The notes beneath the pieces were generated by a model that searched no databases, was not told where the DNA came from, and saw only the letters and a list, made by a program, of their open reading frames with translations. Shown piece after piece: positions 8,825 through 16,848 of a stretch of DNA of 64,000 bases. The first letter of the stretch is position 1, and the number at the start of each line of letters is the position of its first letter. Source of the stretch: Sphingobium sp. TCM1 (GTDB lineage: Bacteria > Pseudomonadota > Alphaproteobacteria > Sphingomonadales > Sphingomonadaceae); the NCBI RefSeq assembly GCF_001650725.1, contig NZ_LXVX01000004.1, positions 49,363-113,362 on the forward strand, given 5' to 3'. The position numbers and the translations under genes are program-made.

Positions 8825-9637
8825 CTAATCCAACACGTCGATCAGGCTGTCGGCTTGGTCAGGCTCCAGCCAGGACTTGTTTGCATTGATAACATGCAGA
8901 CGCCAATGCGCTTCCGCTTTGTCGCCATCGCCCGCTTCGATCAGCGCCACCAGCTTGCGGAAGGACCGAATACCGCCCAGCGATCGCTTGCGCTGGATCT
9001 CGTCCGAAACGGCGCGCCTCTCGAGATGCTCGACCTGATATCGGGCCACCACGCCATGCAGGATGGTCGTGAGGAACAGCAGCGTCTGATTGCCCCCCAA
9101 CTCGACCAGAATACGATGGAACTCAGCCAGACCGATCATGAAATCGACATAGCGGGCTTCCTCGACCATCGCCTGCAACCGATCGATTTCACTCGTCAGT
9201 CGGCCGACGACATCCTTGGGCGGCTTTTCCGCCAGGCGCCGTGCAATATAAGGCTCAATCGCGAGCCGCGCCTCGTAGATGTCGCCGACGGTCGTACCCT
9301 GGGACTGCAAAACGAATCCTGCGTAACGCGACACGCTTTCGACGCGCGGCGCATGAACCCGGGCACCGGTACGCGACCCGCGACCGACGCTGATGAGCAT
9401 TTCGGCTTCAAGGATGCGAAACGCCTCTCGCAACGTGGGGCGGGATATCCCCAGCGTCACCATCAATTGGCCTTCGGGCGGTAGAAAATCGCCCTCCTTC
9501 AGCTCGCCGCGCACAATGCGCTTGCGAATATGATCAGCAACAACTTCGGATGTCTTGGGCACGCGAATAGGCCCGGCTGCCGGCGGCGCCGGCACCTGTT
9601 CAGTTGTCATCTCGTTACGCACGCGGGACAAATTCAT
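8825..9637 (-). CDS. GntR-family regulator, FadR/FCD subfamily
   Basis: 270-aa regulator. The winged HTH lies near residues 28-95 (VVADHIRKRIVRGELKEGDF, then GISRPTLREAFRILEAEMLI, GRGSRTGARV); the rest is an all-helical FCD ligand domain, including LAEFHRILVELGGN with a likely metal-binding His. FCD regulators sense acids or CoA esters. Divergent from the crotonase/SDR pair at 9751 and upstream of the CitE-like gene, so it probably controls both directions from the 9638-9750 gap. A paralogue sits at 28504-29283. Start could also be the TTG at 9631 or ATG 9610. Confidence 0.88.
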   Translation of the reverse strand: MNLSRVRNEMTTEQVPAPPAAGPIRVPKTSEVVADHIRKRIVRGELKEGDFLPPEGQLMVTLGISRPTLREAFRILEAEMLISVGRGSRTGARVHAPRVESVSRYAGFVLQSQGTTVGDIYEARLAIEPYIARRLAEKPPKDVVGRLTSEIDRLQAMVEEARYVDFMIGLAEFHRILVELGGNQTLLFLTTILHGVVARYQVEHLERRAVSDEIQRKRSLGGIRSFRKLVALIEAGDGDKAEAHWRLHVINANKSWLEPDQADSLIDVLD

Positions 9638-9722
9638 CTCCCCAAAAAGGTAAACCTTGTTCTAAAACCGGCGGCCGGAGCTTGGCAAGCTTGCACATAT
9701 CGTTACGGCGGAATAAGGCCTA

Positions 9723-9737
9723 TCTAACCTAGTTATA
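9723..9737. promoter_or_regulatory. possible GntR operator in a divergent promoter
   Basis: Imperfect palindrome TCTAACCTAGTTATA (TAAC-CTA-GTTA core) in the 113-nt gap between the GntR gene and the crotonase gene. The size and site suit autoregulation by the FCD protein. Only the core four bases per arm pair perfectly, so this is a weak call. Confidence 0.3.
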
Positions 9738-9750
9738 GTGGAATGTCCCG

Positions 9751-10545
9751 ATGGAATATGAAACGATCATCGTCACAAAGGCCGATCATGTGGCCACCGT
9801 CACGATCAACCGACCCGAAGCGCTGAACTCCTTTACCAAACGGATGCTGGAAGAGTTCGACTATCTGTGGAAGGATATATCGGCCGACGATGATGTTCAT
9901 TGCGTCGTGCTGCGGGCAGCGAAGGGGCGGGCTTTCTCGACGGGCGTGGACGTCAAGGACAGCCAGACGCCCGAAGGCAAGATCATGCACGACAATATCT
10001 GGACCGCGCAGGATCCTGGCGACTTCCTGGGCCCCAAGGCCAATCGCTGCTGGAAGCCAGTGGTCTGCGCCGTGCACGGCATGGCTGCGGGCGGCGCCTT
10101 CTACTGGATCAACGAGAGCGACATCATCATCTGCTCGGACGAAGCGACCTTCTTTGACCCCCATGTCACCTATGGCATGACGTCGGCGCTGGAACCCATC
10201 GGTGCAACCTATCGGATGCCATTGGGCGACGTACTGCGCATGGCCCTCCTCGGCAATGACGAGCGGATCGGCGCGGAGACCGCGAAGCGCATCGGATTGG
10301 TGAGCGAAGTCGTCACGCTGGAGCGGCTTTGGGAGCGGGCTGACGAACTGGGGCGGCAGATCGCGGCCAAGCCGCCCGCTGCCACGCAGGGCACAGTGCG
10401 TGCGATCTGGGAGTCGCTGGACCAGACCCGTACCGGCGCGCTCCAGACGGGTCTCAAATATTGTTTTCTCGGCAACCCCATCGGGACCGCGCAGGTCGAT
10501 CGCTGGGCAATCATGAACAATGCCAAGAAGTGGGAAATTCGCTGA
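9751..10545 (+). CDS. enoyl-CoA hydratase/isomerase family protein
   Basis: Crotonase-fold protein of 264 aa (VATVTINRPEALNSFTKRML, GRAFSTGVDVKD). The oxyanion loop is present, but the hydratase Glu positions are replaced: first GGAFYWIN, second FFDPHVTYGM. A simple hydratase mechanism is therefore unlikely; isomerase, hydrolase or retro-Claisen activity is possible. It is the first gene of a two-gene unit with the overlapping SDR and is divergent from the FCD regulator. Confidence 0.8.
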   Translation: MEYETIIVTKADHVATVTINRPEALNSFTKRMLEEFDYLWKDISADDDVHCVVLRAAKGRAFSTGVDVKDSQTPEGKIMHDNIWTAQDPGDFLGPKANRCWKPVVCAVHGMAAGGAFYWINESDIIICSDEATFFDPHVTYGMTSALEPIGATYRMPLGDVLRMALLGNDERIGAETAKRIGLVSEVVTLERLWERADELGRQIAAKPPAATQGTVRAIWESLDQTRTGALQTGLKYCFLGNPIGTAQVDRWAIMNNAKKWEIR

Positions 10546-11333
10546 GCGCGTCGACCGACAGATCAGGGCGTGTCGCCGGCAAAAAGGCACTGGTCACCGG
10601 CGGTGCGCAAGGCCTGGGCGCGGCGAGCGCCTGGATGCTCGCGCGCCATGGTGCCAAGGTCGCAATCGCTGACCTGAACCTGTCCGGCGCCGCCGCCCTG
10701 GCGGACGCGATCAATGTGGAACTGGGCGCCGGCACAGCCTGCGCCTTCTTCCTCGACGTCACGGACGAGGAAGGGTGGCGACCGGTCATCGACGCGGCGG
10801 CGGCGGCGATGGGCGGCCTGTCAGTACTGGTCAACAACGCCGGCATCGCGCCCATGGGCACGATCGAGGATATGCCGACCGACCTCTGGGACCGGACCAT
10901 GGCGATTAATGTCGACAGCGTCTTCTTCGGCAGTCGCGCCGCACTGCGCGTGATGCGTGACCATATGCCCGGATCGATCGTCAATATCTCGTCGATCGCG
11001 GGGATGATCGCGAGCGCCAACTTCGTAGGCTACAATACGTCCAAGGCGGCCGTGTGGATGCTCAGCAAATCCATTGCCCTCTACTGCGCACGCGAAGGCC
11101 TCGATATACGGTGCAACTCGGTGCACCCTACCTTTGTCAACACGCCGTTGCTGGACGGCATCGGGCGTGGGACGCAGGAAGAGCGGCTCGCCAAGCTCGC
11201 GCGGCAGATCCCGATCGGTCGTGTCGGGGAACCCGATGATGTCGCCTATAGCGTCCTCTATCTCGCGTCCGACGAAAGCCGGATGATGACGGGCGCCGAA
11301 CTCAAGCTGGATGGCGGCATTTCGGCGATGTGA
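10530..11333 (+). CDS. SDR-family NAD(P)-dependent dehydrogenase
   Basis: Classical SDR of about 267 aa: cofactor motif TGGAQGLGAA near residue 25, NNAG, catalytic Ser in NISSIAG, YNTSK (Tyr/Lys), and C-terminal LDGGISAM. No ATG lies between the end of the crotonase and the cofactor motif, so I use the in-frame GTG at 10530, which overlaps the crotonase by 16 nt; translation is probably coupled. Expected role is oxidation of a hydroxy group on the crotonase product or a ring alcohol. Confidence 0.8.
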   Translation: MGNSLSASTDRSGRVAGKKALVTGGAQGLGAASAWMLARHGAKVAIADLNLSGAAALADAINVELGAGTACAFFLDVTDEEGWRPVIDAAAAAMGGLSVLVNNAGIAPMGTIEDMPTDLWDRTMAINVDSVFFGSRAALRVMRDHMPGSIVNISSIAGMIASANFVGYNTSKAAVWMLSKSIALYCAREGLDIRCNSVHPTFVNTPLLDGIGRGTQEERLAKLARQIPIGRVGEPDDVAYSVLYLASDESRMMTGAELKLDGGISAM

Positions 11334-11737
11334 GGTATCCGGCCGGACAGCGCGCTGGGACCAATCGAACGGGTTACCGGAGGCGGCACCTGTCCCGACG
11401 GCGCGGTCGTCATCGCGGGCAGACTCGTCATCGTGGTCAAGCGGGCCGGGGGACGGATCAGGCGCTGCTGGAGCGGCCCTACCGACGCTATTGCCGTCGG
11501 GCGGAAGGCGTCGCGGTCAGACGAAAGACCCGCCCTATGTTGCCAAACTTGCAGGCTTAACCCGTGAGCAAGCGGCAACCGGACGGATCCCGGCCCAAGG
11601 CAACCCCGCGATGCTCGCGCTGCGACGATCCGCGCCATGGTCCAGTTGCCCACGCCGCCCCCCCCCAAAAAAAAAATGGGGCGGGGCCATGGCGACGGCT
11701 CGCCTTGTCCCCGCGACTTCATCTTTTCGGCCGCTCC
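11334..11737. other. convergent intergenic region with homopolymer hairpin
   Basis: About 400 nt between the SDR (+) and the amidohydrolase (-). I see no believable gene; the open frames are Arg-rich and have no family features. The notable element is C9 followed by A10 at 11658-11676 and then a G-rich arm. Confidence 0.6.
11657..11687. terminator. possible terminator hairpin with an A/T10 loop
   Basis: GC9, A10T, then GGGGCGGGGC: the arms pair over nine positions with one mismatch and leave a ten-base A loop (T on the minus strand). It lies between convergent genes, near the 3' end of the amidohydrolase gene. A terminator is the likely role, but the T tract is in the loop, not after the stem. 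Confidence 0.4.
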
Positions 11738-13048
11738 TCAGGCCGCAGCGAACATCGCCATGATCTCGCCCGACGTGACCGGACGGCGGGCATCGCCGAC
11801 GATGTGCATACTGTCCGTCTTCAACCCACCCAGCCCCTGGCGCGGGCTGACATCGACGTCCTTACCCAATTCGCGCAGATGCCCGACGGTGCAGTTCTGG
11901 CGGCCGCCCAGCGCCTCAATCGGGTTGAAATTCATCACCCGCATGGCATTTTCGTGCGTGACCTTGTTAATCACCTCGTCGCTAAGACCTTGAACCGACA
12001 GCCATAGATGTTCCGGGCAGTTGGGCCACAAAGTGTCGGAATGTGGATAGTCTGCTTCATAGCAAACCATATCCGGGTTCATATATTCCATGCTCTTCAG
12101 TCCGAACTGGTCGTCGATGAAGCAGGTGACGATATGGCGTTTGAACACGTCCGACGGGCGTTCGCCATTGGCGAAGTCGGTAAAGGTCCACTCATGATGA
12201 TGTTCATTGGTGAAGTCGGCCCGTTCCAGGAAATAGGGAATCCAGCCGATGCCCCCTTCCGACAGGGCCATGCGCAAGTCCGGAAAATCCTTCCAGAAGC
12301 GGCCGAACAACCAGTCCGCCGCGGAATTGGCGATCGCCATCGGCATGGTCGTGATCCAGGCGTCGATCGGCGTCTCGTCCGAGGCATGTTCCGCGCGGCT
12401 GCCAGTGCCGATATGGCAGTTGAGCAGCATCTTGAGGTCGCAGCATTCCTTCCAGAACGGCGTCCAATAGTCGTTATGAATGCTGGGCAGTCCGCCGCGC
12501 GCGGGATTGTCCGGGAAGGCGATATTGTGGACGCCATATTTTGACATCCGGCGCATTTCGGCGATGGTAAGGTCCATGTCCCAAAGCGGCAGGATAATCA
12601 TCGGGATCAGACGATGCTTGCCGATTTCGCACCATTCCAGCACATGCCAGTCGTTCCACGCCCGAATGGCGAGCAAAGCCTCTTCACGGTTCGGGTTGGC
12701 GATGAAGGTGCCGCCGGCAAAGCCCGGCATGGTAGGGAAGTTGAGCGACCCCAGCACGCCATTGACGTTCATGTCGTCGACCCGCGCCTTGGGATCGAAG
12801 CAGCCGGGGCGCAGTTGCTCGAAGCGCGTCGGCTCCATGCCATATTCGCTGCGCGGACGACCGACGACGGCGTTGAGGCCTATGGTCGGGTAGATCTTCC
12901 CATCCCACAGCCATACGTCCTTGCCGTCCTTATCGATAATCTTGGGTGCGCGGGCCTTCTTGTCCGCCGGATAGTGGCGGACGAAGGCTTCCGGGGATTC
13001 GACGGCGTGATCGTCAACGCTGACGATGATCATGTCTTCCAGTTGCAT
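11738..13048 (-). CDS. amidohydrolase family metalloenzyme (amidohydrolase_2)
   Basis: About 436 aa, TIM-barrel amidohydrolase of the ACMSD-like branch. The N-terminal metal motif is VSVDDHAVESP (His and Glu). A barrel His lies in LLNCHIGTGSR and a C-terminal Asp in EADYPHSDTLWPN. Relatives catalyse decarboxylation or hydrolysis of ring-derived acids. ATG 13048 has GAGGAG 9 nt upstream; the ORF extends further 5' without coding character. It faces the SDR at 11333 and lies 228 nt after the DUF35 gene on the same strand. Reaction unknown. Confidence 0.8.
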   Translation of the reverse strand: MQLEDMIIVSVDDHAVESPEAFVRHYPADKKARAPKIIDKDGKDVWLWDGKIYPTIGLNAVVGRPRSEYGMEPTRFEQLRPGCFDPKARVDDMNVNGVLGSLNFPTMPGFAGGTFIANPNREEALLAIRAWNDWHVLEWCEIGKHRLIPMIILPLWDMDLTIAEMRRMSKYGVHNIAFPDNPARGGLPSIHNDYWTPFWKECCDLKMLLNCHIGTGSRAEHASDETPIDAWITTMPMAIANSAADWLFGRFWKDFPDLRMALSEGGIGWIPYFLERADFTNEHHHEWTFTDFANGERPSDVFKRHIVTCFIDDQFGLKSMEYMNPDMVCYEADYPHSDTLWPNCPEHLWLSVQGLSDEVINKVTHENAMRVMNFNPIEALGGRQNCTVGHLRELGKDVDVSPRQGLGGLKTDSMHIVGDARRPVTSGEIMAMFAAA

Positions 13049-13162
13049 CCTCAAAACTCCTCGCGCCATTCTTAAAACTGATGTTTTGTCATTTTTATGC
13101 CCGCCCACGTGATTTTGCAAGCGGCGAATTGCGGGTTTCATTGTCATGCTGCATGTGGCGAG

Positions 13163-13183
13163 CCGCGCAATCGCGCGGTTTTT
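13163..13183 (+). terminator. rho-independent-type terminator with no plus-strand gene before it
   Basis: CCGCGC-AATC-GCGCGG followed at once by TTTTT, a textbook plus-strand terminator, in the gap between two minus-strand genes. No plus-strand gene upstream explains it; it may end an antisense or small RNA, or stop plus-strand read-through into the DUF35 gene. Confidence 0.5.
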
Positions 13184-13276
13184 AGCGAGGCGCTCAACGC
13201 CCTGCCGAGAATATTGGCAGCGCGTATCGACGGTGAAGAATTAACCGACTCGGTGCACGCGCTACCGGCTCGCGCG

Positions 13277-13693
13277 TCAGGCCGGTGCGAACACGGGCAC
13301 GAACAGGCCGCCCTGCTGCTCGAACCGCACCTGCACCGCCATACCGATCGTGACATCCTGCGGATCGCAGTTCACGATGTTGGTGGCGATCCGCAGATCC
13401 TCCTGTTCCTCCAACTGCACGATGGCGATCACGTAGGGCGGCTGGACCGCAGGATTATAAGCCTGATGGTTGACGGTGTAGGTAAAGACCGTCCCGCGAC
13501 CGCTCACGGGCACGCTTTCCAGCAGCGGGTCATTGTCTGCCACTGGCCAGAAGGGGTGGACGAAACGGCCGGTCTGGCGATTGCGCAGCAGGTGGAGCAC
13601 ACCGTCCTGCCCGCCAGTCCAGAAGCTGCGATAGGTTTGGGGTAACATGTCCAGCATCCTGGGCGCGGGCTCGGCAGCCTGTAACTGACTCAT
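13277..13693 (-). CDS. DUF35 OB-fold protein lacking zinc-ribbon cysteines
   Basis: About 138 aa, clearly homologous to the protein at 6305 (SFWTGGQDG, FTYTVNHQAYNP, VRFEQQGGLFVPVF). Where the first copy has CNDC and CPQC, this one reads RNRQTG and FWPVADND: all four cysteines are gone, so the ribbon cannot bind zinc in the usual way. ATG 13693 sits about 8 nt from GGGAG; ATG 13699 is only 2 nt away. It is divergent from the thiolase-like gene at 13777, its likely partner, across a 71-90 nt shared promoter. Confidence 0.8.
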   Translation of the reverse strand: MSQLQAAEPAPRMLDMLPQTYRSFWTGGQDGVLHLLRNRQTGRFVHPFWPVADNDPLLESVPVSGRGTVFTYTVNHQAYNPAVQPPYVIAIVQLEEQEDLRIATNIVNCDPQDVTIGMAVQVRFEQQGGLFVPVFAPA

Positions 13694-13776
13694 TGTCATT
13701 TCTCCCGTGACAAGGGCGCGACCCTAGCTTTAGGAGAGACTTTGTCCAGTGATTCAACGACAGACAGGAGATGATG

Positions 13777-14949
13777 ATGTCGAGCAAGAAAGCCGTGATT
13801 TCCGGCATCGGTATTTCCGACATCGGTCGCAAGACGGCGATCAGCGATCTCGACCTCACGCTCCAGTCGAGCCGCTTGGCGATCGCGGACGCGGGACTGA
13901 CCGCGGCCGATCTGGACGGTGTCGCGACGCTGGGGGACACCCCGCGCGCCACCGCCTGCGCAGCGCTCGGTATCGACCCGCCTTATGCCGGGCAGGGCTA
14001 TGACCGCGGTGGCCTGCTATCCTATGTCATGGCGGCGGCCGAAGCGGTCGAGGCGGGCCAGGCGCGCCATGTACTGGTCTATCGCACGGTCAAGATGATG
14101 GGCGGCAACCTGCTGGAGAATGACAAGACCGGGCTGTTCGGTGCCGGGCCTGCCGTCTCCGCCGCGCAGGTGCAAATGCCCCACGGTATGGCCGATGCAC
14201 CGCAACTGATCGCCTATCATGCCTATGCCGCTACCAACTGGCTCAGTATGCATTGCCGGCGGCATATGGAATTATATGGCACCACCAAGGAGCAGTTGGG
14301 CTGGCTGGCGGTCAATACTCGCCATAATGCAGCGCGCAATCCCCAGGCGGTTTTTCGCGATCCCTTCACGCTCGACGACTACATGAATGCACGCATGATC
14401 TCCACGCCGTTCGGCCTGCTCGACTGCGACATTCCGATCGATGGATCGATTGCGGTGGTCGTTTCCCATCCCGATTATGCGGCGGAATGCCCCCAACCGC
14501 CGATCCGCATAGAAGCCTTTGGCGGCAGCACGGGCCAGGGCGCCTGGACGATGCGGCCCGATTATCCCAAGATGGCATCGGTCGATGCGGCCGCGGAAAT
14601 GTGGAGCAAGACGGCGCTTCGCCCATCCGACATCGACATCGCCCAGCTCTATGACGGTTTCACCTTCCTGACCTTCGCCTGGCTGGAAGCGCTGGGTATC
14701 TGCAAGGATGGTGAGGCCGGACCGTTCGTGGAGGGCGCGAGCCGGATCGCGCTGGACGGGGAAATGCCGCTCAACACCTATGGCGGCCAGCTTTCGGCAG
14801 GGCGTATGCATGGCTATTGGATATTGCACGAAGCCTGCGTGCAGCTGCGCCGGCAGGGCGGCGCACGGCAGGTTTCCAAGCCCATGGACGTGGCCGTGGT
14901 CGCCAATGGGGGCGGACCGATCGCCGGGTGCCTGCTCCTGACGGTATGA
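13777..14949 (+). CDS. thiolase-like (SCP2/Ltp2-type) protein, second copy
   Basis: About 390 aa, paralogue of the protein at 6733 (KAVISGIGISDIGRK, YDGFTFLTFAWLEALGIC, NTYGGQLSAGRMHGYWILHE). The same retro-aldolase or lipid-transfer role is expected, with the zinc-less DUF35 as partner. Three ATGs follow each other; CAGGAG abuts the first, so ATG 13777 has the best spacing. The gene ends at a hairpin before the convergent ligase gene. Confidence 0.82.
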   Translation: MSSKKAVISGIGISDIGRKTAISDLDLTLQSSRLAIADAGLTAADLDGVATLGDTPRATACAALGIDPPYAGQGYDRGGLLSYVMAAAEAVEAGQARHVLVYRTVKMMGGNLLENDKTGLFGAGPAVSAAQVQMPHGMADAPQLIAYHAYAATNWLSMHCRRHMELYGTTKEQLGWLAVNTRHNAARNPQAVFRDPFTLDDYMNARMISTPFGLLDCDIPIDGSIAVVVSHPDYAAECPQPPIRIEAFGGSTGQGAWTMRPDYPKMASVDAAAEMWSKTALRPSDIDIAQLYDGFTFLTFAWLEALGICKDGEAGPFVEGASRIALDGEMPLNTYGGQLSAGRMHGYWILHEACVQLRRQGGARQVSKPMDVAVVANGGGPIAGCLLLTV

Positions 14950-14957
14950 GGACGGCC

Positions 14958-14979
14958 GGGCGGGCACCAAGGCCCGCCC
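14958..14979. terminator. hairpin between convergent genes
   Basis: GGGCGGGC, 6-nt loop, GCCCGCCC: perfect 8-bp stem between the thiolase-like gene and the ligase gene. No T run follows, so it may act in both directions or with Rho. Confidence 0.5.
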
Positions 14980-14994
14980 CCTCCCAACAACCGC

Positions 14995-16497
14995 TCAGAC
15001 CCTGGCTGCCGCCTTCGCCAGCTCAGCTTTGAGCACGCGGCGCAGCAGCTTGCCGGTGTCGTTATAGGGGAGCTCCGCGCGAAAATCCCAGCTTTCCGGC
15101 GTCTTGGTGGAACGCAACTGCACCTTCACCCAGTCAGCCAGTTCCTGTATGCTGGGCGCCGGATCATGGGGCACGATGACCGCAGCGACCCGCTCCCCCC
15201 ACTGGTCGTCGGGTAGGCCCAGCACCGCGACATCAGCGACCCCAGGATGCTGGCGCAGCACGTCCTCAATCTCGCCAGGCGAGATATTCTCGCCGCCGCG
15301 CACGATCACATCGTCCAGCCGTCCCTCGACATAGAGATAGCCATCCTCGTCGAGCCAGCCCGCATCATTGGTGGCGAACCAGCCATCGGCGCTCAGCACG
15401 CTCTTGTGGGTATATTCGCCCGCGACCTGCTCGCCGCGGACGTGAATCTCGCCAGACTCGCCGGCTGCCACGACCCGTCCCTCGGGACAGCGTATCTCCA
15501 GTTCCAGCGCTGGCAGTGGCCGACCGACCGATCCCAGGCGCCGACGCACGGCCGGATCATCCGACCCGATCGCATCGCGATGATCCTGCGGCCCCAGCAC
15601 CGCGATAGTCGAACTGGTCTCCGTCAGGCCATACGCGTTGACATAATCGACATGGGGCATGTGGGCGAGCGCGCGTTCGATCACCGGTTGCGGCATACGG
15701 CCGCCGCCATAGGACAGCGCCCGCAGGTTCGGCAGATGTTCGCCGCGCACATCCAGTATGTCGAGGATGCGGCCGAGCATTGTCGGCACCACCATGGCGT
15801 GCGTCACCTTTTCCGCCTGGACACGGTCGACCCAGGCTTCCGGCGTAAAGGCGTCGAGATAGACGAGCCGACGGCCATTGTAGATATTGGTCAGGATCGC
15901 CGAAATGCCCGCAATATGGTAGGGTGGCACACTGACCAGCGCGGCCTCCCCATCATCCGCGCCCATGAACTCGACGGTCGAGATGACATAGGAGGTCAGA
16001 TTGGCGTGGCGCAGCACCGCTGCCTTGGGTTCGCCAGTCGTGCCGCTGGTGAACAGAAGCACAGCGATGTCCTCGTCGGCATAATCCAGGTCGGCCTTGC
16101 GCCAGAGAGGATCGACACAGGCGGCGTCGAATGCCGCGCGGGCGATGAAAGTCACGCCCTCCACGCCCCGGACGCGCGGCAGCATATCGGCATCGACCAC
16201 AGCGATCGACGGCGCGGTGCGGGCCAGCAGCTTGCACAGGTCGGCATCCGAAAGACGGTAGTTGAGCGGAACGAACGGCTTGCCTGCAAGGCCGCTGGCG
16301 AACAGGGCGACGGGCAGCGTGGGTCCGTTGAGGCCGACGAACACCAGCCGTTCGCCCGCCTGCGCACTCACCCAGGCGGCGCCGGCGCGTGCGCGCGCCA
16401 GCAACTCGCCATAATCCATGGTCGTCCCGGCGCCTGACATGGCGATCCGGTCGGGGAAACTGTCCGCCCCCATTTCGAGCAGAAGATGCGTCTGCAT
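14995..16497 (-). CDS. acyl-CoA synthetase (AMP-binding, class I adenylate-forming)
   Basis: 500-aa ligase. The P-loop is FTSGTTGEPKAAV near residues 149-161; further motifs are YGLTETSST, DAGWLDEDGYLYVEGR and DDVIVRGGENISPGEIED, and the C-terminal catalytic Lys is in NDTGKLLRR near residue 483. It activates a carboxylic acid to its CoA thioester using ATP, the entry step for the CoA island. It is the only such ligase in the window. Third gene of a tight operon with a family III CoA-transferase and a 102-aa Cys protein (gaps 18 and 24 nt). Confidence 0.9.
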   Translation of the reverse strand: MQTHLLLEMGADSFPDRIAMSGAGTTMDYGELLARARAGAAWVSAQAGERLVFVGLNGPTLPVALFASGLAGKPFVPLNYRLSDADLCKLLARTAPSIAVVDADMLPRVRGVEGVTFIARAAFDAACVDPLWRKADLDYADEDIAVLLFTSGTTGEPKAAVLRHANLTSYVISTVEFMGADDGEAALVSVPPYHIAGISAILTNIYNGRRLVYLDAFTPEAWVDRVQAEKVTHAMVVPTMLGRILDILDVRGEHLPNLRALSYGGGRMPQPVIERALAHMPHVDYVNAYGLTETSSTIAVLGPQDHRDAIGSDDPAVRRRLGSVGRPLPALELEIRCPEGRVVAAGESGEIHVRGEQVAGEYTHKSVLSADGWFATNDAGWLDEDGYLYVEGRLDDVIVRGGENISPGEIEDVLRQHPGVADVAVLGLPDDQWGERVAAVIVPHDPAPSIQELADWVKVQLRSTKTPESWDFRAELPYNDTGKLLRRVLKAELAKAAARV

Positions 16498-16515
16498 GGC
16501 TTTATCGGATCCCGA

Positions 16516-16824
16516 TCAGTCGGACGCAGGAAGCGCCTTGGCTTCCTTGAGTGCGAGCGGCACGCCATTGGCGGAGAGCGACCCTTTGCCGGCCTTGCTG
16601 CCCAGCACCTCGATACCGATCGCATCGCTGAAATAGCGCTTGCCGACCGACGTGCCCCCGGCCAGATCGGCGGACAGTTCCAGCCCCTCCGGCACGGGCG
16701 CGTCCTTCGCGACCATCGGTGCCCCGCCGCATTCCAGCACCACATCGCACTTGGGAGGGCGCACCACGACGACTTCGGTATCGCATACCGCACTTTTCCA
16801 GCGCGATCCCGGCTTCAACTGCAT
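16516..16824 (-). CDS. small cysteine-containing protein of unknown function
   Basis: 102 aa, not assigned to a family. The N-terminal half has Cys14, Cys26 and Cys32 in CDTEVVVV...KCDVVLECGGAPM, which could bind a metal or serve as a small acyl-CoA accessory domain. AGGAGG lies 7 nt before ATG 16824, so translation should be strong. Sandwiched between the CoA-transferase and the ligase with gaps under 25 nt, it is likely part of the same activation module. I recall similar small proteins beside actinobacterial CoA ligases, but cannot confirm. Confidence 0.6.
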   Translation of the reverse strand: MQLKPGSRWKSAVCDTEVVVVRPPKCDVVLECGGAPMVAKDAPVPEGLELSADLAGGTSVGKRYFSDAIGIEVLGSKAGKGSLSANGVPLALKEAKALPASD

Positions 16825-16848
16825 GTCTTTTCCTCCTGGAAAGGGCGA

